A DNA stretch of 64,000 bases from DASQBT01 sp963782495 (GTDB taxonomy: Bacteria; Pseudomonadota; Gammaproteobacteria; Burkholderiales; Thiobacillaceae): assembly GCA_963782495.1 (NCBI GenBank), contig CAWAJU010000004.1, positions 62,001-126,000 on the forward strand. The letters run 5' to 3'. The notes below the pieces were generated by a model, which was given only the letters and a program-made list of their open reading frames with translations, did not search any database and was not told the DNA's origin. Positions 7,767-15,272 of this stretch are shown in pieces (within the stretch, counting starts at the first letter, position 1; every line of letters begins with the position of its first letter). Made by a program: the position numbers and the translations under genes.

Positions 7767-8210
7767 TCAATACTTCAGTTGTATCGTCAGGTGCGTGCCG
7801 CCTTCGGCAAGCTCGAATGCGGAGTCCTTGAAGGCCGGCGGGCCGGAGATTTTGGGATTGTTGCTCAGGCCGTAGCCTTCCTTGGGAAACATGCCGAAGC
7901 GCAAATCGAGCTTGCCGTCGCCGTTTTCGTCATGGTAGGCGATGACGGCGTAATGCCCGATGGGCAGGTCGTGGAACACGCCGCGCACGTCGCCCACAGT
8001 GGCTGGCAGCGCCAGAACCTGGCGCGCTTTGTCTTCCTTGCGAAAACCATCGGCGCGGTCAAACAGCATCAGCTTGACTTGGCCGTCCGCGCTTCGTACC
8101 CCGTTAACGACAATATCCAGGTCGGCGGCTCTGGCATGAAGGCTTGGAAAGCCCAGTGTTGCCAGCAAAACCAAGCTGCCCAAATGTTTCTTGTATAAGG
8201 GACAGCTCAC
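7767..8210 (-). CDS. DUF2141 periplasmic protein
   Basis: 147 residues. A signal peptide is visible (basic start, hydrophobic LGSLVLLATLGF, cleavage near HARAA). The mature part matches the DUF2141 family: a beta-sandwich with YAVIAYHDENGDGKLD, an EF-hand-like acidic loop, then FGMFPKEGYGLSNN. The biochemical function is unknown. It sits between cydX and the SQR-like gene on the same strand, so it is probably part of the same transcript. Confidence 0.75.
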   Translation of the reverse strand: MSCPLYKKHLGSLVLLATLGFPSLHARAADLDIVVNGVRSADGQVKLMLFDRADGFRKEDKARQVLALPATVGDVRGVFHDLPIGHYAVIAYHDENGDGKLDLRFGMFPKEGYGLSNNPKISGPPAFKDSAFELAEGGTHLTIQLKY

Positions 8211-8280
8211 GTCGCGTCCTGCCTTATCTGACCCCTACATTCTCGTTGCCGCTGGTTGCTTGTGCCCGTCCGGAAGGGAT

Positions 8281-8397
8281 TCATTCCTGATCTTCCCGCG
8301 AGCGGGCAGTGTACTCCCGGGCTTCGCACATCATGGCATTGACGACGGCGAGCAGAACGGCCATCGACACGCCTAGAATCCAGGTGAAATACCACAT
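8281..8397 (-). CDS. cydX: Cytochrome bd oxidase small subunit CydX
   Basis: A 38-codon gene 12 bp downstream of cydB, preceded by AAAGGAG. The product starts MWYFTWILGVSMAVLLAVVN, a single transmembrane helix, and has a short polar tail (CEAREYTARSREDQE). This is the CydX/YbgT pattern: W-Y-F-W at the N-terminus and an acidic residue after the helix. CydX stabilises the haems of cytochrome bd. It is easily missed because of its size. Confidence 0.9.
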   Translation of the reverse strand: MWYFTWILGVSMAVLLAVVNAMMCEAREYTARSREDQE

Positions 8398-8409
8398 GTC
8401 GTGCTCCTT

Positions 8410-9546
8410 TCAATAAGCGGACTTGTCATTGCCCTCAATGAAGGCAGGGGTCACCTTGCCCGACATCACCTTGTATGCCCATGAGGTATAGAAAATGATC
8501 AACGGCAGGAAGATCACCGTGGCCCAGAACATCAGCGACAAGGTGAGGTGGCTCGATGTGCTGTCCCACACGGTGAGGCTGGAACGCGGGTCGGTGGACG
8601 ATGGCATGACGAAGGGAAACATTGCCGCACCGGCGGTCGCGATCACGCCCAGCAAGGTGACGGAAGAGGTCAGGAAAGCAGTGCGTGGCTTGCGCGAGCC
8701 GGCGGCCAGCAGCGTCAGCAGGGCGCCGGCGACGCCCAGGATGGGAAAAGCCCAGGTCCAGGGATAGGCGCCGTAGTTGTCGAGCCATGCACCGGCTTGC
8801 TGCACCACGGTCTTGTCCAGCGGATTGGGCAGCGCGTTCGGGTCCACGTGGCTGGTGATGGCGAAGCCCTTGAGTGAACCCACCCAGAAGCCAGCCAGCA
8901 CGAAGGTGACCATGGTGAGCCCGGAGAAAATCAGCACGGCCTTGCGCGAGCGTTCGAACAGCTGGCCTTCGGTGCGGATCATCAGATAGGTCGCGCCGTG
9001 CGCTGTAATCATGGCGGAGCTCACCACGCCTGCCAACAGCGCAAAGGGATTGAGCAATTGCCAGAAGCTGCCGGTGTAGTAGGACATCAAGGCATCGTCG
9101 AAATGGAAGGGCACGCCCTGTAGCAGGTTGCCGAACGCCACGCCGAAGATCAGCGGCGGCACCGCACCGCCAACGAACAGGCCCCAGTCCCAGGTGCTGC
9201 GCCAGGTGGGATTGGCAAGTTTGCTCCGATAATCGAAGCCCACAGGGCGGAAGAACAGCGCCCACAATACCGCGAGCATGGCCCAGTAGAAACCGGAGAA
9301 CGCGGTTGCATAGACCAGGGGCCAGGCGGCAAAGATCGCACCACCGGCGGTGATGAACCAGACCTGGTTGCCGTCCCAGTGAGGGCCGACCGTATTGATC
9401 AGCACCCGGCGTTCGACATCGTTCTTGCCGATGAAGGGCAGCAGGGTGCCCACGCCCATGTCGTGGCCGTCCATAATGGCAAAGCCCAGCAACAGCACAC
9501 CGACAAAGGCCCACCAGATCAGCTTCAGAATCTCATAATCAAACAT
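8410..9546 (-). CDS. cydB: Cytochrome bd ubiquinol oxidase subunit II
   Basis: A 378-residue membrane protein with about nine helices. Family marks are LIWWAFVGVLLLGFAIMDGHDMGVG at the N-terminus, INTVGPHWDGNQVWF and the GFDYRSK region. It pairs with CydA to form the quinol-oxidising, O2-reducing bd oxidase, which has high oxygen affinity and is resistant to sulfide, cyanide and NO. It begins 13 bp after the cydA stop and cydX follows by 12 bp, so the order is the canonical cydABX. Confidence 0.95.
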   Translation of the reverse strand: MFDYEILKLIWWAFVGVLLLGFAIMDGHDMGVGTLLPFIGKNDVERRVLINTVGPHWDGNQVWFITAGGAIFAAWPLVYATAFSGFYWAMLAVLWALFFRPVGFDYRSKLANPTWRSTWDWGLFVGGAVPPLIFGVAFGNLLQGVPFHFDDALMSYYTGSFWQLLNPFALLAGVVSSAMITAHGATYLMIRTEGQLFERSRKAVLIFSGLTMVTFVLAGFWVGSLKGFAITSHVDPNALPNPLDKTVVQQAGAWLDNYGAYPWTWAFPILGVAGALLTLLAAGSRKPRTAFLTSSVTLLGVIATAGAAMFPFVMPSSTDPRSSLTVWDSTSSHLTLSLMFWATVIFLPLIIFYTSWAYKVMSGKVTPAFIEGNDKSAY

Positions 9547-9559
9547 TGTGTATTCCTCG

Positions 9560-11152
9560 TTATGCCTTGTCAGTCGGTGCGCCGGCCGGCAACGGACCGC
9601 CGGAAGTCTGTTCCAGGTGATACCGGCCCGTACCCAGTGAACTGGGGCCTTGGCGGGCGAACTTGAACATCAGATACATCTCGACCACCAGCAGGAGGGT
9701 GTAGAAGCCGATGAAGCCGGCCAAAGAGCCGTAAATGCTGCCGATCGAAAGTGTGGACACCGACAGATGAGTGGGTAACACGCCATAGATGGTCCAGGGC
9801 TGGCGTCCGTATTCCGCCACGAACCAGCCCAGTTCAGCCGCAAGCCAGGGCAGGGGAATGAACCACAGTGCCCAGCGCAGCAGCCATTTCTTCTCGATGA
9901 AGTTGCCCTTGATGGAGTAATACAGCGACAGGGTAAACAGCAGGGCAAACGCGAAGCCCAAGGCAACCATCAAGCGGAAGCTCCAGAACATCGGTGCAAC
10001 CTTCGGGATGGTGTCGTCTACCGCTTGTTGAATCATGTCCGGCGTCGCAGCGGCAACGTTTTCCGTGTACTTCTTCAGCAGCAGGCCGAAGCCCAGATCA
10101 GCCTTGTGTTGCTCGAACAGGGCGCGGGGCGTCAAGTCGTTCTTGTCCTTGCGCATTTCTTCCAGGGCGGTCACGGCCTGGATGCCGGACAGGATGCGGC
10201 CGCGGTTGATTTCCTTGATTTCCTCAATTCCGGGGATGGTCTGTGAGGTGGAGCGTGTGGCGATCAGGCCCAGCGCGTACGGTATGCGGACCTCGTAGTC
10301 GTTGCGCATTTCCTTGTCATTGGGGATAGCGAAGGCCACAAAATCCGCCGGTGCAGGCTCGGTTTTCCACATGGCTTCAATGGCTGCAAGCTTGGTTTTC
10401 TGCGCCTCGTTCACCGAGTAGCCGGATTCGTCCCCCAGTACGATCACCGACAGCGCGGAGGCAAAGCCGAAGGCGGCTGCGATGCGGAAGGAGCGGCGCG
10501 CAAACGCAATGTCGCGCCCGCGGAGCAAATACCACGAGGAAATGCCGAGCACAAACAGCGACGCGGTGACGTAGCCGGCGGAGACCGTATGCACAAACTT
10601 GGCCTGGGCATCCGGATTGAATATCACCTGATAGAAATTGGTCAGTTCCATGCGCATGGTGACCCAGGAAAATTCGGCGCCGACCGGATTCTGCATCCAG
10701 CCGTTGGCAACCAGTATCCACAGGGCGGAAAGATTGGAGCCCACGGCCATGAGGATGGTGACCAGAAGGTGTTTGCCCTTGGTCAACCGGTCCCAGCCGA
10801 AAAAGAACAGGCCGATGAAGGTGGACTCCAGGAAGAAGGCCATCAGCCCTTCGATCGCCAGTGGCGCGCCAAATACGTCTCCGACATAGTGCGAGTAGTA
10901 GGCCCAGTTGGTGCCGAACTGGAACTCCATGGTGATGCCGGTGGTCACGCCCAAGGCAAAGTTGATGCCAAACAGCTTGCCCCAGAATTTCGTCATGTCC
11001 TTGTAGATCCTCTGTCCGGTCAGCACATAGGTGCCTTCCATGATCACCAGGATCCAGACCAGTCCCAGGGTGAGGGGCACAAACAGGAAGTGGTACAGGG
11101 CGGTGACGGCAAATTGCAGCCGCGAAAGGTCGACCAGATTGTCTGCAAACAT
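9560..11152 (-). CDS. cydA: Cytochrome bd ubiquinol oxidase subunit I
   Basis: 530 residues, the haem-bearing subunit. The N-terminal helix carries the haem-ligand His in ALYHFLFVPLTLG. TGITMEFQFGTNWAYYSHYVG is the conserved quinol-oxidase core. GRDIAFARRSFR and a long Q-loop follow, with the C-terminal insertion of the long (L) subtype typical of Proteobacteria. APMFWSFRLMV contains the methionine ligand of haem b558, and GRQPWTIYG the conserved terminal motif. The start has CGGAG five bases upstream of ATG 11152. Second gene after cydP. Confidence 0.96.
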   Translation of the reverse strand: MFADNLVDLSRLQFAVTALYHFLFVPLTLGLVWILVIMEGTYVLTGQRIYKDMTKFWGKLFGINFALGVTTGITMEFQFGTNWAYYSHYVGDVFGAPLAIEGLMAFFLESTFIGLFFFGWDRLTKGKHLLVTILMAVGSNLSALWILVANGWMQNPVGAEFSWVTMRMELTNFYQVIFNPDAQAKFVHTVSAGYVTASLFVLGISSWYLLRGRDIAFARRSFRIAAAFGFASALSVIVLGDESGYSVNEAQKTKLAAIEAMWKTEPAPADFVAFAIPNDKEMRNDYEVRIPYALGLIATRSTSQTIPGIEEIKEINRGRILSGIQAVTALEEMRKDKNDLTPRALFEQHKADLGFGLLLKKYTENVAAATPDMIQQAVDDTIPKVAPMFWSFRLMVALGFAFALLFTLSLYYSIKGNFIEKKWLLRWALWFIPLPWLAAELGWFVAEYGRQPWTIYGVLPTHLSVSTLSIGSIYGSLAGFIGFYTLLLVVEMYLMFKFARQGPSSLGTGRYHLEQTSGGPLPAGAPTDKA

Positions 11153-11163
11153 GGGAACTCCGA

Positions 11164-11370
11164 CTATCGAGAATGAGGGCGGGAAGAATCAGGGCGGTCC
11201 AGCACAGCTTGTGCAACACTGTCCGCGTCTACCTTGGGTTTGGAGTCGGGACCGAAGAAAACAAAGCCAATGGCGGCGATGACGATCAGCTTGATAACAA
11301 CAATCACCGCAATTTCGCGCGCCAACGGATGTTTCAATAGCGGTCCCAATATCTTCTCCATCATCGGCAA
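11164..11370 (-). CDS. cydP: CydP-type small protein of the cyd operon
   Basis: A 68-residue single-span membrane protein. The pattern is a short N-terminus, then KHPLAREIAVIVVIKLIVIAAIGFVFFGP, a helix starting after a conserved LxREIAV motif, and a polar tail, as in the CydP family encoded upstream of cydAB in Beta- and Gammaproteobacteria. The start is uncertain: TTG 11370 has AAGGAG 10 nt upstream, while ATG 11364 or 11361 gives a slightly shorter protein. It ends 11 bp before cydA and is surely co-transcribed. Confidence 0.8.
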   Translation of the reverse strand: MPMMEKILGPLLKHPLAREIAVIVVIKLIVIAAIGFVFFGPDSKPKVDADSVAQAVLDRPDSSRPHSR

Positions 11371-11390
11371 GCGACAAATACTCCTTGTAA

Positions 11391-11406
11391 AGCACGGCTT
11401 GTGCCA
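11391..11406 (-). promoter_or_regulatory. Candidate sigma-54 (-24/-12) promoter for cydPABX
   Basis: On the minus strand TGGCAC (11406-11401) is followed after 5 nt by GTGCT, against the consensus TGGCAC-N5-TTGCW: one mismatch, with the invariant GG and GC pairs correctly spaced. Transcription would begin near 11381, which coincides with the AAGGAG ribosome site of cydP, leaving almost no leader; this is the weak point. The divergent neighbour encodes a sigma-54 activator. Confidence 0.5.
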
Positions 11407-11501
11407 GATCAGATAGGCAGAATAGTTATAAACAAATCAAATAGATACGCTCGCGCATCAGCTCTGGGTTTGCGTCCAATACCATAGTGCGCCAAAATGG
11501 A

Positions 11502-11517
11502 CTGCCATAGCTGGCAG
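11502..11517. promoter_or_regulatory. Palindrome CTGCCA-N4-TGGCAG, candidate activator site
   Basis: A perfect 6-bp inverted repeat with a 4-nt spacer. It sits 12 bp before the regulator ATG and about 100 bp upstream of the -24 element of the cyd promoter, the usual distance for a bacterial enhancer-binding protein site. It could also serve autoregulation. Binding is inferred. Confidence 0.4.
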
Positions 11518-11528
11518 AGCCGTCATAA

Positions 11529-12863
11529 ATGACATCAAAAAACGAACCGTTTGATATTAGTCCAGAATTCCTCGCCCTGCTCAATGCGGATTCGCTCGCA
11601 CGGGTGGTGATTTCGCCCGATTACCGCATCAGGGCCGTGAACGAAGCCTATCGAGCCCATTACGCTGTCGCAGGTACAGTTCTCGACAAGACTTGCCATT
11701 TCGTCTCCCATGGATTTGATCGGCCGTGCAATGAATCGGGCGAGTCCTGCCCTATCAAGGAAGCGCAGAAGACCAGGCGACCCCAGAAAGTTTTGCATCT
11801 TCATCAAACCTCGCATGGCCAGGAGCATGTGGAAATCGAAACGCTGCCGGTATATGACAAGCGCAACCGACTTGCGTTCTACGTTGAAACACTGCAAAGG
11901 GTTTCTGGCGTCAGTGCGCAACCCTCTGCAGAGGGGCTGGTAGGCCATTCGCCTTCATTCAACAAAGTGCTGGACCTGATCGGACGGGTTGCGCCCACGT
12001 CGGCAGCCGTCTTACTGCTGGGGGAAACGGGAACCGGCAAGGAGCTTGTTGCGCAGGCGATTCACGCACGCAGCACGCGGGCGGAAAAGGCTTTCGTCAC
12101 CGTCGAATGCTCGGGGCTGCCCGAAGCGCTGTTTGAAAGCGAATTGTTTGGCCACGAAAAGGGTGCGTTCACCGGAGCGACGCATCGCAAGCTGGGGCTG
12201 ATCGAAACTGCTGCGGGCGGCACCCTGTTTCTGGACGAAATTGGCGATATCCCGCTGTCCATGCAGGTGAAGCTGCTGAGAGTGCTGGAGACGGGGCTGT
12301 TCCGCCGGGTGGGCGGAGTCGAGCCGATCCGGGCGGATGTCAGGCTTATTGGGGCGACCCACCGGGCTCTGCCGGAAATGCTCAAGAACGGGCAGTTTCG
12401 CCAGGACCTCTACTTCCGCATCAGCACCTTCCCAATTCCCCTGCCGCCCTTGCGCGAGCGCCCGGACGATCTGGCTCTGCTGGCGCAGTCTTTGCTCAAA
12501 CGCATTGCGCCGGGCAGAAAACTCCAGCTTTCTAGCGAAGCCTTGGCATTTCTGCAGTCCTATGGTTTTCCCGGCAACATCAGGGAGTTGCGAAACATGT
12601 TGGAGCGGGCCAGCATCCTTGCGGATGGGGCAACCATACTGCCCGATCACCTGCCCGACGCCGGGGAGAAGCGCGAGGCGGTCGGGCAGCCGGCATCCTT
12701 GCCATTCGATGGGGTGGTTTCCCTGCAGCAGATGGAAAGACAGTATCTTCAGTGGGCGCTTGCCCGACTGCCTGCCTCGCGCCGGGCTCAGGCTTACGCC
12801 CTGGGGGTCTCGGAGCGAACGCTTTTTCGCAAGCTGGAAACGCTCAATGTACCTGTACCGTAG
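11529..12863 (+). CDS. Sigma-54-dependent transcriptional activator with Cys/His PAS sensor domain
   Basis: 444 residues in three parts. Residues 15-125 are a PAS-like sensor carrying Cys56, His61, Cys67 and Cys74 (CHFVSHGFDRPCNESGESCP), a CX4HX5CX6C arrangement suited to metal, Fe-S or redox sensing. The middle is an AAA+ domain with Walker A LLGETGTGKE, the sigma-54 contact motif GAFTGA, Walker B GTLFLDEIGD and the R-finger region. The C-terminal 40 residues form a Fis-type HTH (RRAQAYALGVSERTLFRKL). It lacks a phosphorylatable receiver domain, so the signal is probably read directly. Divergent from cydPABX, it is the likely regulator of that operon. Confidence 0.85.
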   Translation: MTSKNEPFDISPEFLALLNADSLARVVISPDYRIRAVNEAYRAHYAVAGTVLDKTCHFVSHGFDRPCNESGESCPIKEAQKTRRPQKVLHLHQTSHGQEHVEIETLPVYDKRNRLAFYVETLQRVSGVSAQPSAEGLVGHSPSFNKVLDLIGRVAPTSAAVLLLGETGTGKELVAQAIHARSTRAEKAFVTVECSGLPEALFESELFGHEKGAFTGATHRKLGLIETAAGGTLFLDEIGDIPLSMQVKLLRVLETGLFRRVGGVEPIRADVRLIGATHRALPEMLKNGQFRQDLYFRISTFPIPLPPLRERPDDLALLAQSLLKRIAPGRKLQLSSEALAFLQSYGFPGNIRELRNMLERASILADGATILPDHLPDAGEKREAVGQPASLPFDGVVSLQQMERQYLQWALARLPASRRAQAYALGVSERTLFRKLETLNVPVP

Positions 12864-13239
12864 AGTGATCTTCCACATGTTGCTCTGCCTGGCACTGTGC
12901 TTGCCCGCGGTGGCCGGAGCTGAGTCGGAAGCCAATATCCTGCTGCAGGACTCTCCGCTGGCCGGATTTCAATTCCACGAAGGCAAGGCATTGTGGATGC
13001 AGCTGAAGGAGGGCGATGCTCTGACCCTGACACGCGAGCCCGAGAATCGCTATGATCCGAAGGCGATCCGGGTCGAGTGGCGGGGGCACAAACTGGGCTA
13101 TGTGCCACGTCGGGAAAATCTCGATCTGGCCCGTCTGATGGACAGCGGCCAGCAGTTGAAAGCGCGCATAACGCGCCTGCAACAAGCCCATAATCCTTGG
13201 GAACGTATCCGTTTTGAGGTGCTGGCACCGGTTCATTAA
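12847..13239 (+). CDS. HIRAN-domain exported protein
   Basis: Starts inside the end of the regulator gene (17-bp overlap) at ATG 12847; ATG 12877 is an alternative. The first 30 residues form a signal peptide (HMLLCLALCLPAVAGAES). The rest is a HIRAN domain: GFQFHEGKALWMQLKEGD, LTREPENRYDPKAIRVEW and KLGYVPRRENLDLARLMD. HIRAN domains in helicases bind DNA ends; free-standing exported versions have no proven role. Overlap with the regulator suggests one transcript. Confidence 0.75.
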   Translation: MYLYRRVIFHMLLCLALCLPAVAGAESEANILLQDSPLAGFQFHEGKALWMQLKEGDALTLTREPENRYDPKAIRVEWRGHKLGYVPRRENLDLARLMDSGQQLKARITRLQQAHNPWERIRFEVLAPVH

Positions 13240-13300
13240 TGGGTGCAGAAGGTCGTTGCGGGGGGATGAACGGCCTGCGAGCTGCATATGCTACAGCCCT

Positions 13301-13306
13301 TATAAT
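13301..13306 (+). promoter_or_regulatory. -10 hexamer TATAAT directly before tsaB
   Basis: A consensus TATAAT ends 6 bp before the tsaB ATG (13313), and no convincing ribosome-binding site lies between them. If used, transcription would start at or beside the ATG and the mRNA would be leaderless. No good -35 is visible at 17 bp. Confidence 0.35.
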
Positions 13307-13312
13307 TGAGCG

Positions 13313-14002
13313 ATGAATCTGCTGGCCCTGGACACCTCAACCGAGTATTGCTCGTGCGCACTGTGGCGCAATGGAGAGGTGCTCGCGCGCGGCGAACTGG
13401 CGGGCCAGCGACATAGCGAAATCCTGTTACCCATGATTGACGACTTGCTCAAGGAAGCCGGACTTGCGCTCGCGCAGCTGGATGGTATCGCCTTTGGCGC
13501 CGGCCCTGGCTCATTCACCGGCGTCCGCATCGCTTGTTCTGTGGTCCAGGGCCTTGCCCTAGGCGCAGCTTTGCCCGTCGTTCCGGTGTGCACCCTGGAG
13601 GCGCTCGCGGAGCAGGCTGGCGCAGATGGCGTAGTAGCCGCGCTGGACGCGCGTCTGGACGAAGTTTATCTAGCTTATTACCGTCGCGTCGGCGAAGTCT
13701 GGCAGCCCCGGTTTGGGCCTGCCTTGTGTTCCATCGCGGACACGCCGCCGATTGCCGAGCCGGGATGGGCAGGTATCGGCAGCGGCTTCCTGATACACGA
13801 CGCGGCGCTTGCGCCGCATCTGGGGCTGCATGATGCATGGGTCAATGGAGGATGTTTTCCGGAGGCGGGCGCCGTCGCCAAACTTGGTGCTGCAGCTCTG
13901 GCCAGGGGAGAAGGCCGGGATGCGGCGGATGCGCAACCCATTTATCTGCGCAACAAGGTGGCACTGACCATAGAGGAGCGCGCGCAAAGGAAACGCGCAT
14001 GA
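13313..14002 (+). CDS. tsaB: tRNA threonylcarbamoyladenosine biosynthesis protein TsaB
   Basis: 229 residues of the ASKHA fold. MNLLALDTSTEYCSCAL is the N-terminal phosphate-1-like motif, and GIAFGAGPGSFTGVRIACS is the diagnostic TsaB signature. TsaB acts as partner of TsaD in adding the t6A37 modification to tRNAs decoding ANN codons. It is followed, with ATGA overlap, by rimI, a very common pairing in Proteobacteria. Confidence 0.95.
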   Translation: MNLLALDTSTEYCSCALWRNGEVLARGELAGQRHSEILLPMIDDLLKEAGLALAQLDGIAFGAGPGSFTGVRIACSVVQGLALGAALPVVPVCTLEALAEQAGADGVVAALDARLDEVYLAYYRRVGEVWQPRFGPALCSIADTPPIAEPGWAGIGSGFLIHDAALAPHLGLHDAWVNGGCFPEAGAVAKLGAAALARGEGRDAADAQPIYLRNKVALTIEERAQRKRA

Positions 14003-14460
14003 GCGCTGTCTTCGAGATCGAACATCTTATTCGTCCAATGCGCGAGCGGGACATCGCCGCGGTGTTGCGCATCGAGAAGCTCAGCTATGAATTCCCCTGG
14101 ACCGCTGGTATCTTCCATGACTGCATGAAGGCGGGCTACAGCTGCTGGGTGCACGACAGCGCGGGCCAGGTCAGCGGATACTATGTATTGATGATGGGTC
14201 CTGGCGAGGCACATATGCTCAATGTGGCGGTATCTCCGGATTGGCGCGGGCAGGGCTTGGGACGCAATCTCGTACTCCACGCCATTGATGGATCGCGGCA
14301 ATTGAACGCGGCCTTGCTGTTTCTCGAAGTACGGCCCAGCAACGAGGCTGCGCGTCAGCTCTATCGTGATCTCGGCTTTGAGGCAATCGCCATACGCAAG
14401 GAGTACTATCCGGCGCTCCAGGGCCGCGAAGACGCCTATGTGATGCGGCTGAAACTATGA
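13999..14460 (+). CDS. rimI: Ribosomal protein S18 N-acetyltransferase RimI
   Basis: A 153-residue GNAT acetyltransferase. The start ATG overlaps the tsaB stop. Visible motifs are IRPMRERDIAAVLRIEKLSYEFPW at the N-terminus, the acetyl-CoA loop SPDWRGQGLGRNLV (motif A, R-G-Q-G-L-G), LFLEVRPSNEAARQLYRDLGF and KEYYPA near the end, all typical of RimI, which acetylates the N-terminal alanine of S18. Its stop overlaps the start of the glycosylase gene, giving a three-gene coupled operon. Confidence 0.93.
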   Translation: MSAVFEIEHLIRPMRERDIAAVLRIEKLSYEFPWTAGIFHDCMKAGYSCWVHDSAGQVSGYYVLMMGPGEAHMLNVAVSPDWRGQGLGRNLVLHAIDGSRQLNAALLFLEVRPSNEAARQLYRDLGFEAIAIRKEYYPALQGREDAYVMRLKL

Positions 14461-15179
14461 ATCCCAAGCGTGAGGACATGTTCCGTGAACTGGGCCTGGC
14501 ACCAATGTGGCGGCTCAGGTCGAAGCCTGTCGGTGCGCGCGCGGCGAGTGAGGCACAGCGGCCGCTTCCGGCATCCGGCCTCTCGGTCATGGACATGGAC
14601 TGGGCGCAACTCAAGGAAGCCATTTCCAACTGCACTCTTTGCGAGCTGCATCGCACCCGCACCCAAGGCGTGGCCGGGGTGGGCGACCAGAATGCAGACT
14701 GGTTGGTCATCGGCGAGGCACCGGGCGCGGATGAGGATGCCCAGGGGGAACCTTTCGTTGGGCAGGCCGGTAAGCTGCTCGATTCCATGCTGGCAGCAAT
14801 CGGTTTGAAACGCGGCGAGAATGTCTATATCGCAAATGTGCTCAAGTCGCGCCCACCGGGCAACCGCAACCCCCAGCCGGAAGAAGTGCGCGCCTGCATG
14901 CCATATCTGGAACGTCAGATCCAGTTGATCCAGCCCAAACTGATACTGGCGCTCGGGCGCTTTGCCGCCCAAACCCTGCTCAATACGGAAGAGACCATAG
15001 GTCGGCTGCGCGGCAGGCTGCACCGATATCAAGGGGTGCCGCTGATCGTCAGTTATCATCCGGCCTATCTGCTGCGCAGTCCGGCGGAAAAGGCGAAAGC
15101 CTGGGAGGATTTATGCCTGGCGCGCGAGACGATAGGAAATCTGGCAATTGCTGACAGGATCCCTGCGCGTACTTCCTGA
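14457..15179 (+). CDS. Uracil-DNA glycosylase, family 4, with a substituted Fe-S ligand
   Basis: 240 residues. Removes uracil from DNA. The active-site motif GEAPGADEDAQGEPFVGQAG (86-105) and the SYHPAYLL motif identify the iron-sulfur (family 4) class. Three of the four cluster cysteines are present: Cys59 and Cys62 (NCTLC) and Cys147 (RACMPYL). The fourth, expected in the K-C-R-P-P motif, is Ser131 here (LKSRPPGNR, codon TCG). That may destabilise the 4Fe-4S cluster or be an assembly error. A 50-residue N-terminal extension of low complexity precedes the catalytic domain, as in betaproteobacterial homologues. The start overlaps the rimI stop. Confidence 0.9.
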   Translation: MNPKREDMFRELGLAPMWRLRSKPVGARAASEAQRPLPASGLSVMDMDWAQLKEAISNCTLCELHRTRTQGVAGVGDQNADWLVIGEAPGADEDAQGEPFVGQAGKLLDSMLAAIGLKRGENVYIANVLKSRPPGNRNPQPEEVRACMPYLERQIQLIQPKLILALGRFAAQTLLNTEETIGRLRGRLHRYQGVPLIVSYHPAYLLRSPAEKAKAWEDLCLARETIGNLAIADRIPARTS

Positions 15180-15223
15180 GTCCGCAGAATCTGGCTGGAG
15201 GCGGCGCAGCCGTGCCTGAAGAC

Positions 15224-15249
15224 AGAAGGGCGCCCGTGGGCGCCTTTCT
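15224..15249. terminator. Bidirectional hairpin between the glycosylase gene and phoX
   Basis: Arms AGAAGGGCGCC and GGCGCCTTTCT around a 4-nt loop, with T-rich flanks on both sides, in the gap between two converging genes. A plausible rho-independent terminator for both strands. Confidence 0.65.
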
Positions 15250-15272
15250 GCATGGTGCGTACCGGTTAGTGC

